From the NCBI GenBank assembly GCA_946480085.1, contig CAMLHZ010000001.1, forward strand, positions 806,001-870,000: a stretch of 64,000 nt of DNA. Direction: 5' to 3'. The stretch is from an uncultured Flavobacteriales bacterium (GTDB taxonomy: Bacteria; Bacteroidota; Bacteroidia; Flavobacteriales; Crocinitomicaceae). The position numbers and the translations under genes are program-made. Each line of letters starts with the position of its first letter. The first letter of the stretch is position 1. Positions 1-8,349 of this stretch are shown in pieces. The notes under the pieces were generated by a model, which worked only from the letters and a program-made list of their open reading frames with translations, did no database searches and was not told the origin of the DNA.

Positions 1-1103
1 TTGTCTTTTCCAACCTGTTCCAATCCTTCGTTTCCATGGAGAATCACGCGCAGAATATCTTCAGGAAGATCGCCAATTGGTGTATTGATATTGTAGCCTT
101 CGTAATTCAGGTATTGGTCCAAACGATCGAAAAACCAGTTTCTTTTGTATTCACCAAGTGGTGCCAAACCTCCTTTTCGGATGCTTAGTTTTGGATCGGG
201 AATTACTTTTTCCCTGTCGATTTCAGCAACTTCACCCAACCCCATACAATCCGGACAAGCTCCGTAAGGTGAGTTGAATGAAAACAATGCGGGTTCAGGT
301 TCCGGGTAAGAAATTCCTGAAGTCGGACACATCAACAAGCGCGAGAAATGGCGAACATCATTCGTTTCGAAATCCATTACCATCATGCTTTTTCCGCCCA
401 GTTTCATTGCTGAAACAATTGAATCATACAAACGTTTTCTGTCAGCAGAATCAACAACTATGCGATCAACCACCAATTCGATATCGTGAATTTTGTAGCG
501 GTCCAAGCGCATTCCCTTTTCTATGTCTTTCAGTTCACCATCAACGCGAACCTTCGTGTATCCGGATTTTTGAAGCTGTTCAAACAATTCCCTGTAATGT
601 CCTTTACGTCCACGAATTTTAGGCGCAAGAATGATAACTTTCTTCTTCTGAAAGTTTTGAATGATGAGGTCGGTAATCTGTTCATCCGAGTATTTCACCA
701 TGTTCTCACCAGTTACGTAAGAAACCGCGGTTCCAACACGAGCATAGAATAAGCGAAGAAAATCGTAGATCTCCGTTATGGTTCCAACCGTAGATCTGGG
801 ACTTCTGGAAACTGTTTTTTGTTCAATCGAAATTACCGGAGAAAGCCCTTCAATCTTATCTACATCCGGACGTTCCATTCCACCAAGAAATTGTCGTGCG
901 TAGGCCGAAAACGTATCAATATACCTGCGTTGACCTTCAGCAAAAATGGTATCGAAAGCAAGTGATGATTTACCACTTCCACTTAAACCAGTAAAAACGA
1001 CAAGCTTATTTCGGGGAATAGTCAGGTTGACTTCCTTCAAATTGTGCTCTCGTGCTCCGTAAACGTCAATTTTTTCTTCTTGATTCAATTCTTTTGAACT
1101 CAT
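1..1103 (-). CDS. uvrA: UvrA, excinuclease ABC subunit A (N-terminal part, cut by window edge)
   Basis: This is the damage-recognition ATPase of nucleotide excision repair, which acts as a dimer with UvrB on DNA. The reverse strand reads open from ATG at 1103 to the window edge, about 367 codons. After the start ([20 protein letters not shown]) come the UvrA hallmark [20 protein letters not shown] (Walker A), the [15 protein letters not shown] segment, the signature-like region [20 protein letters not shown] and the CxxC of the first zinc module (ACPDCMGLG). All are in order and uninterrupted. The start codon directly follows the TAA of the transglycosylase gene upstream, so the two are probably co-transcribed. 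The C-terminal half lies outside the window. Confidence 0.96.
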   Translation of the reverse strand, partial: MSSKELNQEEKIDVYGAREHNLKEVNLTIPRNKLVVFTGLSGSGKSSLAFDTIFAEGQRRYIDTFSAYARQFLGGMERPDVDKIEGLSPVISIEQKTVSRSPRSTVGTITEIYDFLRLFYARVGTAVSYVTGENMVKYSDEQITDLIIQNFQKKKVIILAPKIRGRKGHYRELFEQLQKSGYTKVRVDGELKDIEKGMRLDRYKIHDIELVVDRIVVDSADRKRLYDSIVSAMKLGGKSMMVMDFETNDVRHFSRLLMCPTSGISYPEPEPALFSFNSPYGACPDCMGLGEVAEIDREKVIPDPKLSIRKGGLAPLGEYKRNWFFDRLDQYLNYEGYNINTPIGDLPEDILRVILHGNEGLEQVGKD

Positions 1104-2024
1104 TTACAGATAAGATTTGTAAGGTTTAAGATTTGTTCCTTTTGCAGGTAGTTCGATTTGGTAAGACTTATTCTTCACTGTTAAATGTGTTGTCAACAGC
1201 CATGGATTTAATTTTCGTAGAATTTTGATATTAAATCCTTTCTCTAACGCCCATTCAGATAAGTCGGGAATGGATGCGCTCACTGTATATTTTACCGTTT
1301 TTAAGGGTTGATATAGTTCCATTTCTTTCGGATAATATCCATAAGCTTCCGGATTCTCCATGATCAATTTCATCGCTAAAATTCTAAAAACATAACGACC
1401 TGTTTCACTGTTTTGATCTGTATCGAAATAATGCTCAGTTCCCTGCCATTCCATATCAGATCGAACGCCCGCAGGACCGCGATTATAGGCTGCTGATGTC
1501 AGCACCCAATCATTAAAGCCTTCGTAAGTTTCTTTAAGGAATTCGCAGGCAGCTCTTGTACTTTTTTCGATGTGTAAACGTTCGTCTACTTCAGCAGACA
1601 TTTCCAGATCATGCAATTCTGCGGTTGTAGGCATAAATTGCCAGAAACCTTGCGCTCCAACTGGTGAAACAGCTTGTTGTAGTCCACTTTCAATAACAGC
1701 GAGGTATTTGAAATCGTCTGGGATTCCTTCTTCCTTCAACCATTTTTCAATTGCTGGAAAATAGCGATTTGCTCTTTTGAAATATCCAGTAGTCTGACTT
1801 TGGTAATAAGCAATCACCAAAATTTCCCGATCTAAGCGTTCACGCAGATCTTCGTCTTTCAGTGCAATTTTTTGTCCTGCAAACTCCATTTCATCCGGAA
1901 TTGGAGGAAAAGCATTCACATTCGTTGCAGTTGAATCTGTTTTCTCTTTTTCAGCCACTGTTTTGGCGTCGTTTGAACAAGAGGCAAGAGTCGCTATTAG
2001 AAGGATTACCAAATAGTTTTTCAT
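1104..2024 (-). CDS. Lytic transglycosylase lipoprotein (SLT/MltD-like)
   Basis: This predicted peptidoglycan lytic transglycosylase would cleave the MurNAc-GlcNAc bond. It has a lipoprotein signal with lipobox LASC (Cys16), so it should be anchored in the envelope. The GH23/SLT domain spans roughly residues 90-240: the catalytic Glu is E112 in AVIESGLQQ, followed by the family motif GAQGFWQFMP (123-132) and the AAYNRGP motif. The C-terminal 60 residues contain a LysM-like stretch (YTVSASIPDLSEWA...LNPWL), which may bind glycan. The stop is immediately followed by the uvrA ATG. A TAATTTTG promoter box lies about 18 bases upstream of the start codon. The precise subfamily (MltD or other) is inferred. 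Confidence 0.88.
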   Translation of the reverse strand: MKNYLVILLIATLASCSNDAKTVAEKEKTDSTATNVNAFPPIPDEMEFAGQKIALKDEDLRERLDREILVIAYYQSQTTGYFKRANRYFPAIEKWLKEEGIPDDFKYLAVIESGLQQAVSPVGAQGFWQFMPTTAELHDLEMSAEVDERLHIEKSTRAACEFLKETYEGFNDWVLTSAAYNRGPAGVRSDMEWQGTEHYFDTDQNSETGRYVFRILAMKLIMENPEAYGYYPKEMELYQPLKTVKYTVSASIPDLSEWALEKGFNIKILRKLNPWLLTTHLTVKNKSYQIELPAKGTNLKPYKSYL

Positions 2025-2041
2025 GGAGAAAATTTACCCCA

Positions 2042-2069
2042 CAAAATTAAGCATTCAGCGCTTAACAAA
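2042..2069 (-). promoter_or_regulatory. Putative Bacteroidota-type promoter for the transglycosylase-uvrA unit
   Basis: On the minus strand TAATTTTG (2042-2049) matches the -7 consensus TAnnTTTG. A TTTG lies 16 nt upstream (2066-2069) and another 23 nt upstream (2073-2076). Distance to the ATG at 2024 is short and plausible. Spacing is imperfect, so this is tentative. Confidence 0.35.
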
Positions 2070-2199
2070 ATCCAAAAAAATGTTTGATTCGAATCTCATT
2101 TTCAATCAGTAAATGCACTGACAAAAATGAAGGACTGCATTCACAGAAGTTTTACTTTCCATCTCAATTTTCTGCAAGGGTTGTTCGACCGTCGTTGTG

Positions 2200-3363
2200 T
2201 TATTGAGCGGAGTCGTTAAGGTTGTCGAGTGGCTTGCCTTCAGCGGAGTCGAGCGGAGTCGAAAGGTTGTCGAGCGGAGTCGAGACATCCTTTTTAACTG
2301 GAGCCTTGTATTTAATTGTGTTTCTGAATAAAATCCCGAACACCATAAAACTGTAGGCAATTAGTCCGATGGCAACCCATGGATTTCCTTTTGAAGCATA
2401 GTAAATGGCAATCAAACTGCAAATCATCGACCCAATCGCAATGATTAGAAAAACCACCCAAACCATTTTGTCGCCGTAACCTGCGTAAACCAAATGATGG
2501 GTTGTATGATCTTTTCCACCAACCATTGGAGATTGACCTTTTTTCAGACGATTAATAACCACCGTCAATGTATCTGCGAAAGCCGGAGTAAAGGCAATTA
2601 ATGTAACTGCCATTCCGGTTACCGGACTAAGATTGGTTGAACTTCCAACGCTCCAAAGATCATGAACAGCGAAAAATGCAGCGAATAAACCAATAAATTG
2701 ACTTCCGGCATCGCCCATGAATAGTTTTGAAGGATGGATGTTGAAGCGAAGGAAACCGAGTACCGCGCCAATTTGAACGAGGATGGTAAGAATCCAAATG
2801 TTACTGTGGAGCTGCGATAAAAGAATATCGCTCACCAAACAGGCAATGAGAATGAAGAGTACAGTTGTGCCTGTAATTCCATCCATATTGTCGAGCATGT
2901 TTAACGAATTCATAATGGCAACCACCCAAACTACCGTTATGATACAGTCAAGCCAGTAATTTCCTGTAATGTGAATGATGGTATGTGTTGCGGCTAAAAT
3001 TACCCCGCAAAGAATTTGCACACTCAGCTTGACAAGCGGTTTTGTATTGTAAGCATCATCAGAAAGTCCCATGACGAAGGCAAACAAGCCGGCAATGAAA
3101 AGTCCGACAAACTCTATGTTTTGAAAAACGTTTTCGTTGTTGAAGACAATAGCATACCCAACTGATCCAAACACGAATGAAATGAAGAAGGAAACACCGC
3201 CCAATGAAGGTTTGGATTCATTTGCCCAACGAATCGTTACGTCATTCTTGTTTCGAATACCCAAACTCTGAGAAAAGCGTAGCAGTAATTCGTTACAAAT
3301 TAAGCTTGCGAGAATTCCGGCAAAGAGAAAGAGGATCCAGGAAAGAAGTATTTCGTATGTCAT
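2200..3363 (-). CDS. WecA/MraY-family undecaprenyl-phosphate sugar-1-phosphate transferase
   Basis: This polytopic membrane enzyme should start polysaccharide assembly by moving a HexNAc-1-phosphate from a UDP-sugar to undecaprenyl phosphate. Visible motifs are SDDAYNTKPLVK (DD at 102-103), NMLDNMDGITG (about 155-165), FMGDAGSQ (215-222) and the HxxHH-type loop GGKDHTTHH (282-290), all typical of the PNPT family. The loop is of WecA/TagO type rather than MraY type. About ten hydrophobic segments are present. The start overlaps the rfbC stop by one base (TAATG). The last about 27 residues (361-387) are low-complexity, with repeated TPLD/PLDN units, and are encoded by the GAGCG-AGTCGA repeat described separately. 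That tail is not part of the family fold. Confidence 0.9.
   Translation of the reverse strand: MTYEILLSWILFLFAGILASLICNELLLRFSQSLGIRNKNDVTIRWANESKPSLGGVSFFISFVFGSVGYAIVFNNENVFQNIEFVGLFIAGLFAFVMGLSDDAYNTKPLVKLSVQILCGVILAATHTIIHITGNYWLDCIITVVWVVAIMNSLNMLDNMDGITGTTVLFILIACLVSDILLSQLHSNIWILTILVQIGAVLGFLRFNIHPSKLFMGDAGSQFIGLFAAFFAVHDLWSVGSSTNLSPVTGMAVTLIAFTPAFADTLTVVINRLKKGQSPMVGGKDHTTHHLVYAGYGDKMVWVVFLIIAIGSMICSLIAIYYASKGNPWVAIGLIAYSFMVFGILFRNTIKYKAPVKKDVSTPLDNLSTPLDSAEGKPLDNLNDSAQ
2203..2286. repeat. GAGCGgAGTCGA repeat cluster forming the 3' end of the transferase gene
   Basis: Tandem, slightly degenerate copies of the unit GAGCGGAGTCGA, some followed by AAGGTTGTCGA, fill this stretch. Related units occur at 20913-20940 and near 50350-50370, so this is a dispersed repeat family. 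Here it is read through as coding sequence. Confidence 0.8.
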
Positions 3364-3911
3364 TAATTGAAAGGCGTTTGTAATTCATCGAAAGTTAGTC
3401 CGATTTGGTCTTTATCTGAAACTATTGGTGTGTCACAATTCCAATTGATCTGTAATTTATGATCATTGTACAACAATGTGTTTTCATGCTGTGGAGAATA
3501 ATATGCAGTACATTTGTATAAGAACTGTGTATTGTCTTCCAAAGCCAGAAAACCATGTGCAAAGCCAGCTGGAATCCAGAGTTGACGTTTATTCTCCGCT
3601 GAAAGCTCAACTGCAACGTGTTGTCCGTAGGTTTTGCTCGATTTTCGGATATCCACTGCAACGTCTAATACCCTTCCGGATGTCACACGAACAAGTTTAC
3701 CTTGTGCAAAAGGAGGAGATTGGAAGTGTAAACCGCGCAGAACGTTCTTTGAAGAAATAGATTCGTTGTCCTGAACAAAAACGATTGGTTCACCAACAGC
3801 CTCCTGAAAACCTTGCTGATTGAAGCTTTCAAAGAAATACCCGCGATTATCATGAAACAAACGAGGTTCGAAAATTTTTACATCCTGAATTGAGGTATCA
3901 ATCCATCCCAT
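3363..3911 (-). CDS. rfbC: dTDP-4-dehydrorhamnose 3,5-epimerase
   Basis: RmlC/RfbC converts dTDP-4-keto-6-deoxyglucose to dTDP-4-keto-rhamnose in the cytoplasm, the third step of dTDP-L-rhamnose synthesis. The 182-residue cupin is full length. The catalytic His is H62 in VLRGLHFQ, Tyr132 in LYKCTAYY fits the second catalytic residue, and IPAGFAHGFLAL is the conserved core strand. It is embedded in the export/initiation cluster, two bases downstream of the tyrosine kinase gene. RfbB is about 42 kb away in this window (45859-46905). RfbA and RfbD are not in the window. Confidence 0.95.
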   Translation of the reverse strand: MGWIDTSIQDVKIFEPRLFHDNRGYFFESFNQQGFQEAVGEPIVFVQDNESISSKNVLRGLHFQSPPFAQGKLVRVTSGRVLDVAVDIRKSSKTYGQHVAVELSAENKRQLWIPAGFAHGFLALEDNTQFLYKCTAYYSPQHENTLLYNDHKLQINWNCDTPIVSDKDQIGLTFDELQTPFN

Positions 3912-3913
3912 AC

Positions 3914-6256
3914 CTATTTCTTTTTCGATTTGCGGCTATTTTCCTCATAGTAGCCATATCCGTAACCATATCCATAACCATAAGAACCTCTTCTAAAGTT
4001 GGTTCCGTTTAGAATAACATTCAAGTGTTTCAATTGATTCATATCGAATAACTCTTTCACTCTGTTCGCAAAGATACGTTTAGAGTAACCGGATTTGAAG
4101 ATATAGATAGGTACATCTGCATTTGCCAGAATTTGAACACCATCAGTCACCAATCCAACCGGGGGATTATCAATGATCACAATGTCGTAACGCTCTTTCA
4201 ACTGATCCAATACATCCTGAAATGCACTTGAGAGAATTAACTCTGAAGGATTCGGAGGAATTGGTCCGGCAGTAATAAAATCAAGTCCGTCAACTACGGA
4301 TTTGCGAATGGCATCTTCAACAGCGCATTGTCCAATGATCAAATTACTGATTCCCTGATTATTCGGCACATTAAGACCAAGATGGATTTTCGGTTTGCGA
4401 AGATCTAAATCGATGATAACGGTTTTCTTACCCGAAAGCGCTAAAATTCCAGCCAGATTTAAGGCTACAAAGGTTTTACCTTCACCCGAAATGGAGCTTG
4501 ATATTGCAATCGTCTTCGCGTTCGGATTAACGAAACTAAGATTGGTTCGAATATTTCGTAATGACTCAGCGAGCGATGATTTTGGTGACTCGATCACCAT
4601 CAATTGGCTAAATTCTTCTGTGTTTTTAATAAGTGGAATGTTTCCAAGAAACGAAGCTTTTTCAGGAAGTAATTGTTTCAAATCATCTTCCGTATTCACT
4701 TCATTGTAAGTCACATATTTGAACAGCAATACTGTAAATGCGATAATGAATCCAACAAAGAGAAATCCTGAATAAACCAATCTTCTGTTTGGACTAACTG
4801 GTTCTGACGAAACTGTTGGCGGATTGAGTACACGATTCTCCGAGGTATATCCTGCATTTGAAATGGAATAAAGTACTTTTTTGTCAGTAAGTAATTGATA
4901 GTATTTCTCATTCAACTCCTGTAGTGATTTAAGCCGGGTGTACTCCATTTTCCGTTCCGGAAGCTGAATAAATTCACTATCAAAAACGCCCAATTTCTCG
5001 CGAAGCATTTTGGATTTCGTAGAAAGGCGTTCTTCTATAACATCAATACTTCTTCGAATGTTCTGGATCTTCGACTGAATACGTGCATTTATCGCTTTTA
5101 CTTCTGAGTGATTTTCAGTTACATCTGATGTCAACAACTCTTTCTTTTCAAGCAATTCATTTAAGTCTGCAATTTGTTTGGTTAATGCTTCCTCATAGCT
5201 TTTACCGAGCATTTCAGGAATCAGCTTATACAACTCTAATCTGTTGGGTTCCGTATGCAGCTTATTGCTAATCAATCTCAAGGTATTGATCTCTTCTTCC
5301 ACATCAAACAATTGTTCCTGAAACTTGTCCAACTTATCATTGATCTTCTCACCTGCGCCCTCAGGATCCGAAAGCTTGGAATCGCGTTGGAATTTAGTTA
5401 AACTGTCTTTGGAAAGCTCCAATTCATCTACAATTGAATCGAGTTGCTGGTCAATGAAAAACAAAATGTTATCCGAGCTTTTACGCTTCATAACATCATC
5501 ATAATCAAAGAAAGCCATTGCAACCGCGTTCGATATATCGTGACAGAGTTCCGGATTGTAACCTTTGTATTTAATAGATATTGATTTGGCTTCAACATCA
5601 ACTGCTTCAATCTCAAGATTTGGAATTAGTCGAGCAACAAGTGATGCTTTATTATTGAAAATGAAGTAAAGGTCATTTTGCTCATCATCTTTCTTCAAAC
5701 GTTCCCAATCATCAATCTGAATAAGGATTTCAAAGAAAGGAGTTGAGAACCGTTTATTTACCGGGTGGATGGATTTGTATTCTTTTCCACCGTGTGAATA
5801 GGAAATTTGAATTTTGCTGCCTTTTACTTCAACAAAAATGGGCACGTCACACAGCGAACTGTCTTTCAATGAATAAGGAATAACGTTGAATGAGCTGAGG
5901 TGATATTTCTCCTCCGTAAGGATATTACCTTTCGAAAAGACAGATACATTCATGTTCAGTTTATCGATCGCCATATCAAAGAGGAATTGCGACCTCAAAA
6001 GCTCTAATTCACTCGAAATATTGTCTTTTGTGTTGATGTTCTCAATCTCTAAGAGTTCTTTTCCCTGATCCTTCTCTTCTAACTGGATAACCATTGAAGA
6101 TTCGTAAATAGGTTTGGTATAGCGCAGGTATAAAAATGCACCAATACCCATAATACCGATAATCAGAAGTGCCCACCACCAAAAACGACGAAATATTGTT
6201 CCTACAATCAACGGATTGTAGTCAGTATTGATTATAAATGCGCTTTTTCTACTCAT
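3914..6256 (-). CDS. Wzc-type polysaccharide co-polymerase with C-terminal tyrosine kinase (BY-kinase)
   Basis: This inner-membrane protein controls polysaccharide chain length and export and autophosphorylates on tyrosine. Domains in order: TM1 (about 24-44) with a Wzz-type N-terminus; a large periplasmic region with predicted coiled coils (about 260-430); a GNVR-like stretch (ERKMEYTRLKSLQELNEKYY); TM2 (about 503-523); then the kinase with Walker A SISGEGKT near residue 590, Walker A' VIIDLDLRKP near 620 and Walker B DIVIIDNPPVG near 695. The tail has six tyrosines alternating with glycine (GSYGYGYGYGYGYY), the expected autophosphorylation cluster. The gene overlaps the Wza-like gene by one base (TAATG). 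A CpsB-type phosphatase that could reverse its phosphorylation is at 45129-45854. Confidence 0.93.
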   Translation of the reverse strand: MSRKSAFIINTDYNPLIVGTIFRRFWWWALLIIGIMGIGAFLYLRYTKPIYESSMVIQLEEKDQGKELLEIENINTKDNISSELELLRSQFLFDMAIDKLNMNVSVFSKGNILTEEKYHLSSFNVIPYSLKDSSLCDVPIFVEVKGSKIQISYSHGGKEYKSIHPVNKRFSTPFFEILIQIDDWERLKKDDEQNDLYFIFNNKASLVARLIPNLEIEAVDVEAKSISIKYKGYNPELCHDISNAVAMAFFDYDDVMKRKSSDNILFFIDQQLDSIVDELELSKDSLTKFQRDSKLSDPEGAGEKINDKLDKFQEQLFDVEEEINTLRLISNKLHTEPNRLELYKLIPEMLGKSYEEALTKQIADLNELLEKKELLTSDVTENHSEVKAINARIQSKIQNIRRSIDVIEERLSTKSKMLREKLGVFDSEFIQLPERKMEYTRLKSLQELNEKYYQLLTDKKVLYSISNAGYTSENRVLNPPTVSSEPVSPNRRLVYSGFLFVGFIIAFTVLLFKYVTYNEVNTEDDLKQLLPEKASFLGNIPLIKNTEEFSQLMVIESPKSSLAESLRNIRTNLSFVNPNAKTIAISSSISGEGKTFVALNLAGILALSGKKTVIIDLDLRKPKIHLGLNVPNNQGISNLIIGQCAVEDAIRKSVVDGLDFITAGPIPPNPSELILSSAFQDVLDQLKERYDIVIIDNPPVGLVTDGVQILANADVPIYIFKSGYSKRIFANRVKELFDMNQLKHLNVILNGTNFRRGSYGYGYGYGYGYYEENSRKSKKK

Positions 6257-7035
6257 TATTTCTGGTTAATAAGCACTGTGAAGATGATGAGAACACTTGA
6301 GAATAATGAAATGATAGGTGCTGAAGACTCTACCAATTCTTTACCGACTTGTTCTGAAGGTTCAACATATACATAATCGTTGGCCTGAACAACCAGATCC
6401 GCATATTTCAATCCGTCAATTGTTGACATGTCTAATTCATAAACAATGCGTTTTCCATTTTCAACACGCATTAGCTTTACTTTATCAGCACGACCTCTAT
6501 CCGCAATTCCACCAGCCAGAGCAATAACTTCCATAAGAGTGGTGTTATTGTTTTGCAGCAAAACCACTTTAGCATCACCACCGCTTCCAGGGAACACAAT
6601 AACGCGTTGATTTGTCAATTTCACCTGAACAAATGGATCGATATAACCATTCTTTGCAGCATATAGTGTAGCAAGCGTGTCTTCCAATTGTTTAACTGTA
6701 AAACCAGCGACCGGAAGTGAACCTAAAATAGGTAAGTCAGCGCTTCCATTACTTCGTACTAAGTATTCAATAGGAGATTTCGTTCCTCCCTCCGATTCAA
6801 TTCCAGTCATGTTGTCAACTATTTTCTCACCGTTATTGGTATATAGTTGAAAACTGAATTTATCGTCTTTAGAAACAGTGTATTCGTATGACGGCTGTAA
6901 TGGAATACTATCTTTCTTTACAGTTGCATCTTTTGGCGTTTTGAACATCAAATTCTTGTTGATATTACAAGAACCAACGAACATGCTTAGTGCTCCAAGT
7001 AGTAAAAAGAATCCTAACTGCTTCAGTTTCGTCAT
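6256..7035 (-). CDS. Wza-type polysaccharide export lipoprotein (Poly_export/SLBB)
   Basis: This predicted outer-membrane polysaccharide export channel partners the Wzc-type protein encoded next to it. A lipoprotein signal ends at Cys23 (FVGSC). The Poly_export domain follows (about 50-150: YTVSKDDKFSFQLYTNNG, then LPILGSLPVAGFTVKQLE), then an SLBB-like domain (about 150-230: RVIVFPGSGGDAKVVLL, TLMEVIALAGGI, VQANDYVYVEP). A hydrophobic helix closes the protein (about 240-256). At 259 residues it is shorter than E. coli Wza, as usual in Bacteroidota. Its ATG directly follows the TAA of the GT4 gene and its stop overlaps the kinase start. Confidence 0.92.
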   Translation of the reverse strand: MTKLKQLGFFLLLGALSMFVGSCNINKNLMFKTPKDATVKKDSIPLQPSYEYTVSKDDKFSFQLYTNNGEKIVDNMTGIESEGGTKSPIEYLVRSNGSADLPILGSLPVAGFTVKQLEDTLATLYAAKNGYIDPFVQVKLTNQRVIVFPGSGGDAKVVLLQNNNTTLMEVIALAGGIADRGRADKVKLMRVENGKRIVYELDMSTIDGLKYADLVVQANDYVYVEPSEQVGKELVESSAPIISLFSSVLIIFTVLINQK

Positions 7036-8202
7036 TTAGCGTTTTTTATTCAATAACGACAAGTAATAGTTTTTCATATCACTGGTCAATCTATTATAAT
7101 GGAATTTATCTCTTACGTGAATCCAACCATTTTGTGACATTTTTTCGCGAATTTCTTTCTGCAAGATCAAAATCTCTAGCTTTTCCGCGAATTTCAGCGC
7201 ATTATTTTTTTCTACAACGTATCCCGTTTCACCATCCAGAACAATATCTCTAACTCCTCCAACATCTGTGCTGATTATTGGAATAGAAGATGCCTGTGCT
7301 TCAATTAAACTAACTGGAGTTCCTTCATTGTTGGATGTAAGACATATAACGTCCATTCCGGCATTAAATTCTGCAATGTCTGTGATCCAACTCGTCATTT
7401 CAATGCTTGTGTTTAGATTGGATCTCAATTCGTTTACGCGAGTTTCAATTCCTTCTCTTTCACTTCCGTCACCAACAATAAAATAACGTGCTGAAATTCC
7501 TTTCTTTGCTAAGACTTCAACTACGTCTAGAAACAGATTGTGGTTTTTTATCGGTGCTAAACGTCCCACTATTGCCACGGCCACTTCATTTTCCTGAAGG
7601 TTGTATTTTTCCCGGATCCGATCACGTTCAGAAAGTCGTTTTTGCTGAAAAGGCTCAAGATCAAAACCTAAAGGAATCACTTTTATCTTGTCTGATGAGC
7701 AAATCTTGTAGGTTTCACTCAGTTCCTTCTTCTGTAAGTCGGAGATGGCAATAATTCCCGTCGAATATTTCGCTAGTCTGCGTTCAATGAATTGGAATAA
7801 TTTGGTTTTTATAGAACCGAAATAAGAGTGAAACACGTGCCCGTGAAACGTATGAACAATCACTTTTACGCCTGCAGCTTTTGCTGCTCTTCTGCCAAGT
7901 GCTCCGGCTTTTGCTGCATGTGTATGAACAATATCCGGCTGAAATTCTTCAATGATTTCCTTGATCCTTTTGTAAGCGGCTTTGTCGGATTTCCAATTTG
8001 GAAGTCGTTGCATTTCAGGGATCAACAGCGGTTTCACATCGTATTGCTCAAGAATGTGCAAAGAGTCACGTTCGTCCGGTTCAGGAAGTCCGCCTACTAG
8101 CAAAGTCTCAAATTCATCATCTAAAAAACGTGTCAAAAACGTAGCATTATAGGTTGGTCCACCAATATTGAATCGATTAATAATGCGTAATACTTTAGGC
8201 AT
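7036..8202 (-). CDS. GT4-family glycosyltransferase
   Basis: This predicted retaining glycosyltransferase of the GT4/GT-B family probably adds a sugar to the lipid-linked repeat unit of the surface polysaccharide. The N-terminal acceptor domain carries RIINRFNIGGP and the PDIVHTHAAKAGALGRRAAK motif. The C-terminal donor domain has AIVGRLAPIKNHNLFLDVVE and the Ex7E-type region SNNEGTPVSLIEAQASSIPIIS. ATG at 8202 (MPKVLRI) is preferred; an upstream in-frame TTG at 8217 adds only five residues. The gene heads the minus-strand run into the Wza/Wzc/RfbC/transferase genes with 0-2 base spacings, so it is very likely the first gene of that operon. Donor and acceptor sugars cannot be told from sequence. 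Confidence 0.88.
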   Translation of the reverse strand: MPKVLRIINRFNIGGPTYNATFLTRFLDDEFETLLVGGLPEPDERDSLHILEQYDVKPLLIPEMQRLPNWKSDKAAYKRIKEIIEEFQPDIVHTHAAKAGALGRRAAKAAGVKVIVHTFHGHVFHSYFGSIKTKLFQFIERRLAKYSTGIIAISDLQKKELSETYKICSSDKIKVIPLGFDLEPFQQKRLSERDRIREKYNLQENEVAVAIVGRLAPIKNHNLFLDVVEVLAKKGISARYFIVGDGSEREGIETRVNELRSNLNTSIEMTSWITDIAEFNAGMDVICLTSNNEGTPVSLIEAQASSIPIISTDVGGVRDIVLDGETGYVVEKNNALKFAEKLEILILQKEIREKMSQNGWIHVRDKFHYNRLTSDMKNYYLSLLNKKR

Positions 8203-8349
8203 GAGATTTGTCTTCAAGTTCTAGTAACGTAAAAGTAAGAAACATCAGGTGATGACAACGTTGAAAATCGCGCTATTTGTAACGCTCTGATGTTTAAAAG
8301 TTTTGAAATCAAGAAACAAGCGCCAGATTTAAATTGGCAATTTTATAAA

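Noticed and set aside
278..752. Plus-strand open frames over uvrA
   Set aside because: The minus strand encodes clear UvrA motifs throughout; the plus frames are shadows without signal or motif.
2106..2360. 84-codon minus frame near the transferase 3' end
   Set aside because: It overlaps the transferase gene in another frame and is built on the repeat units; no motif or start context.
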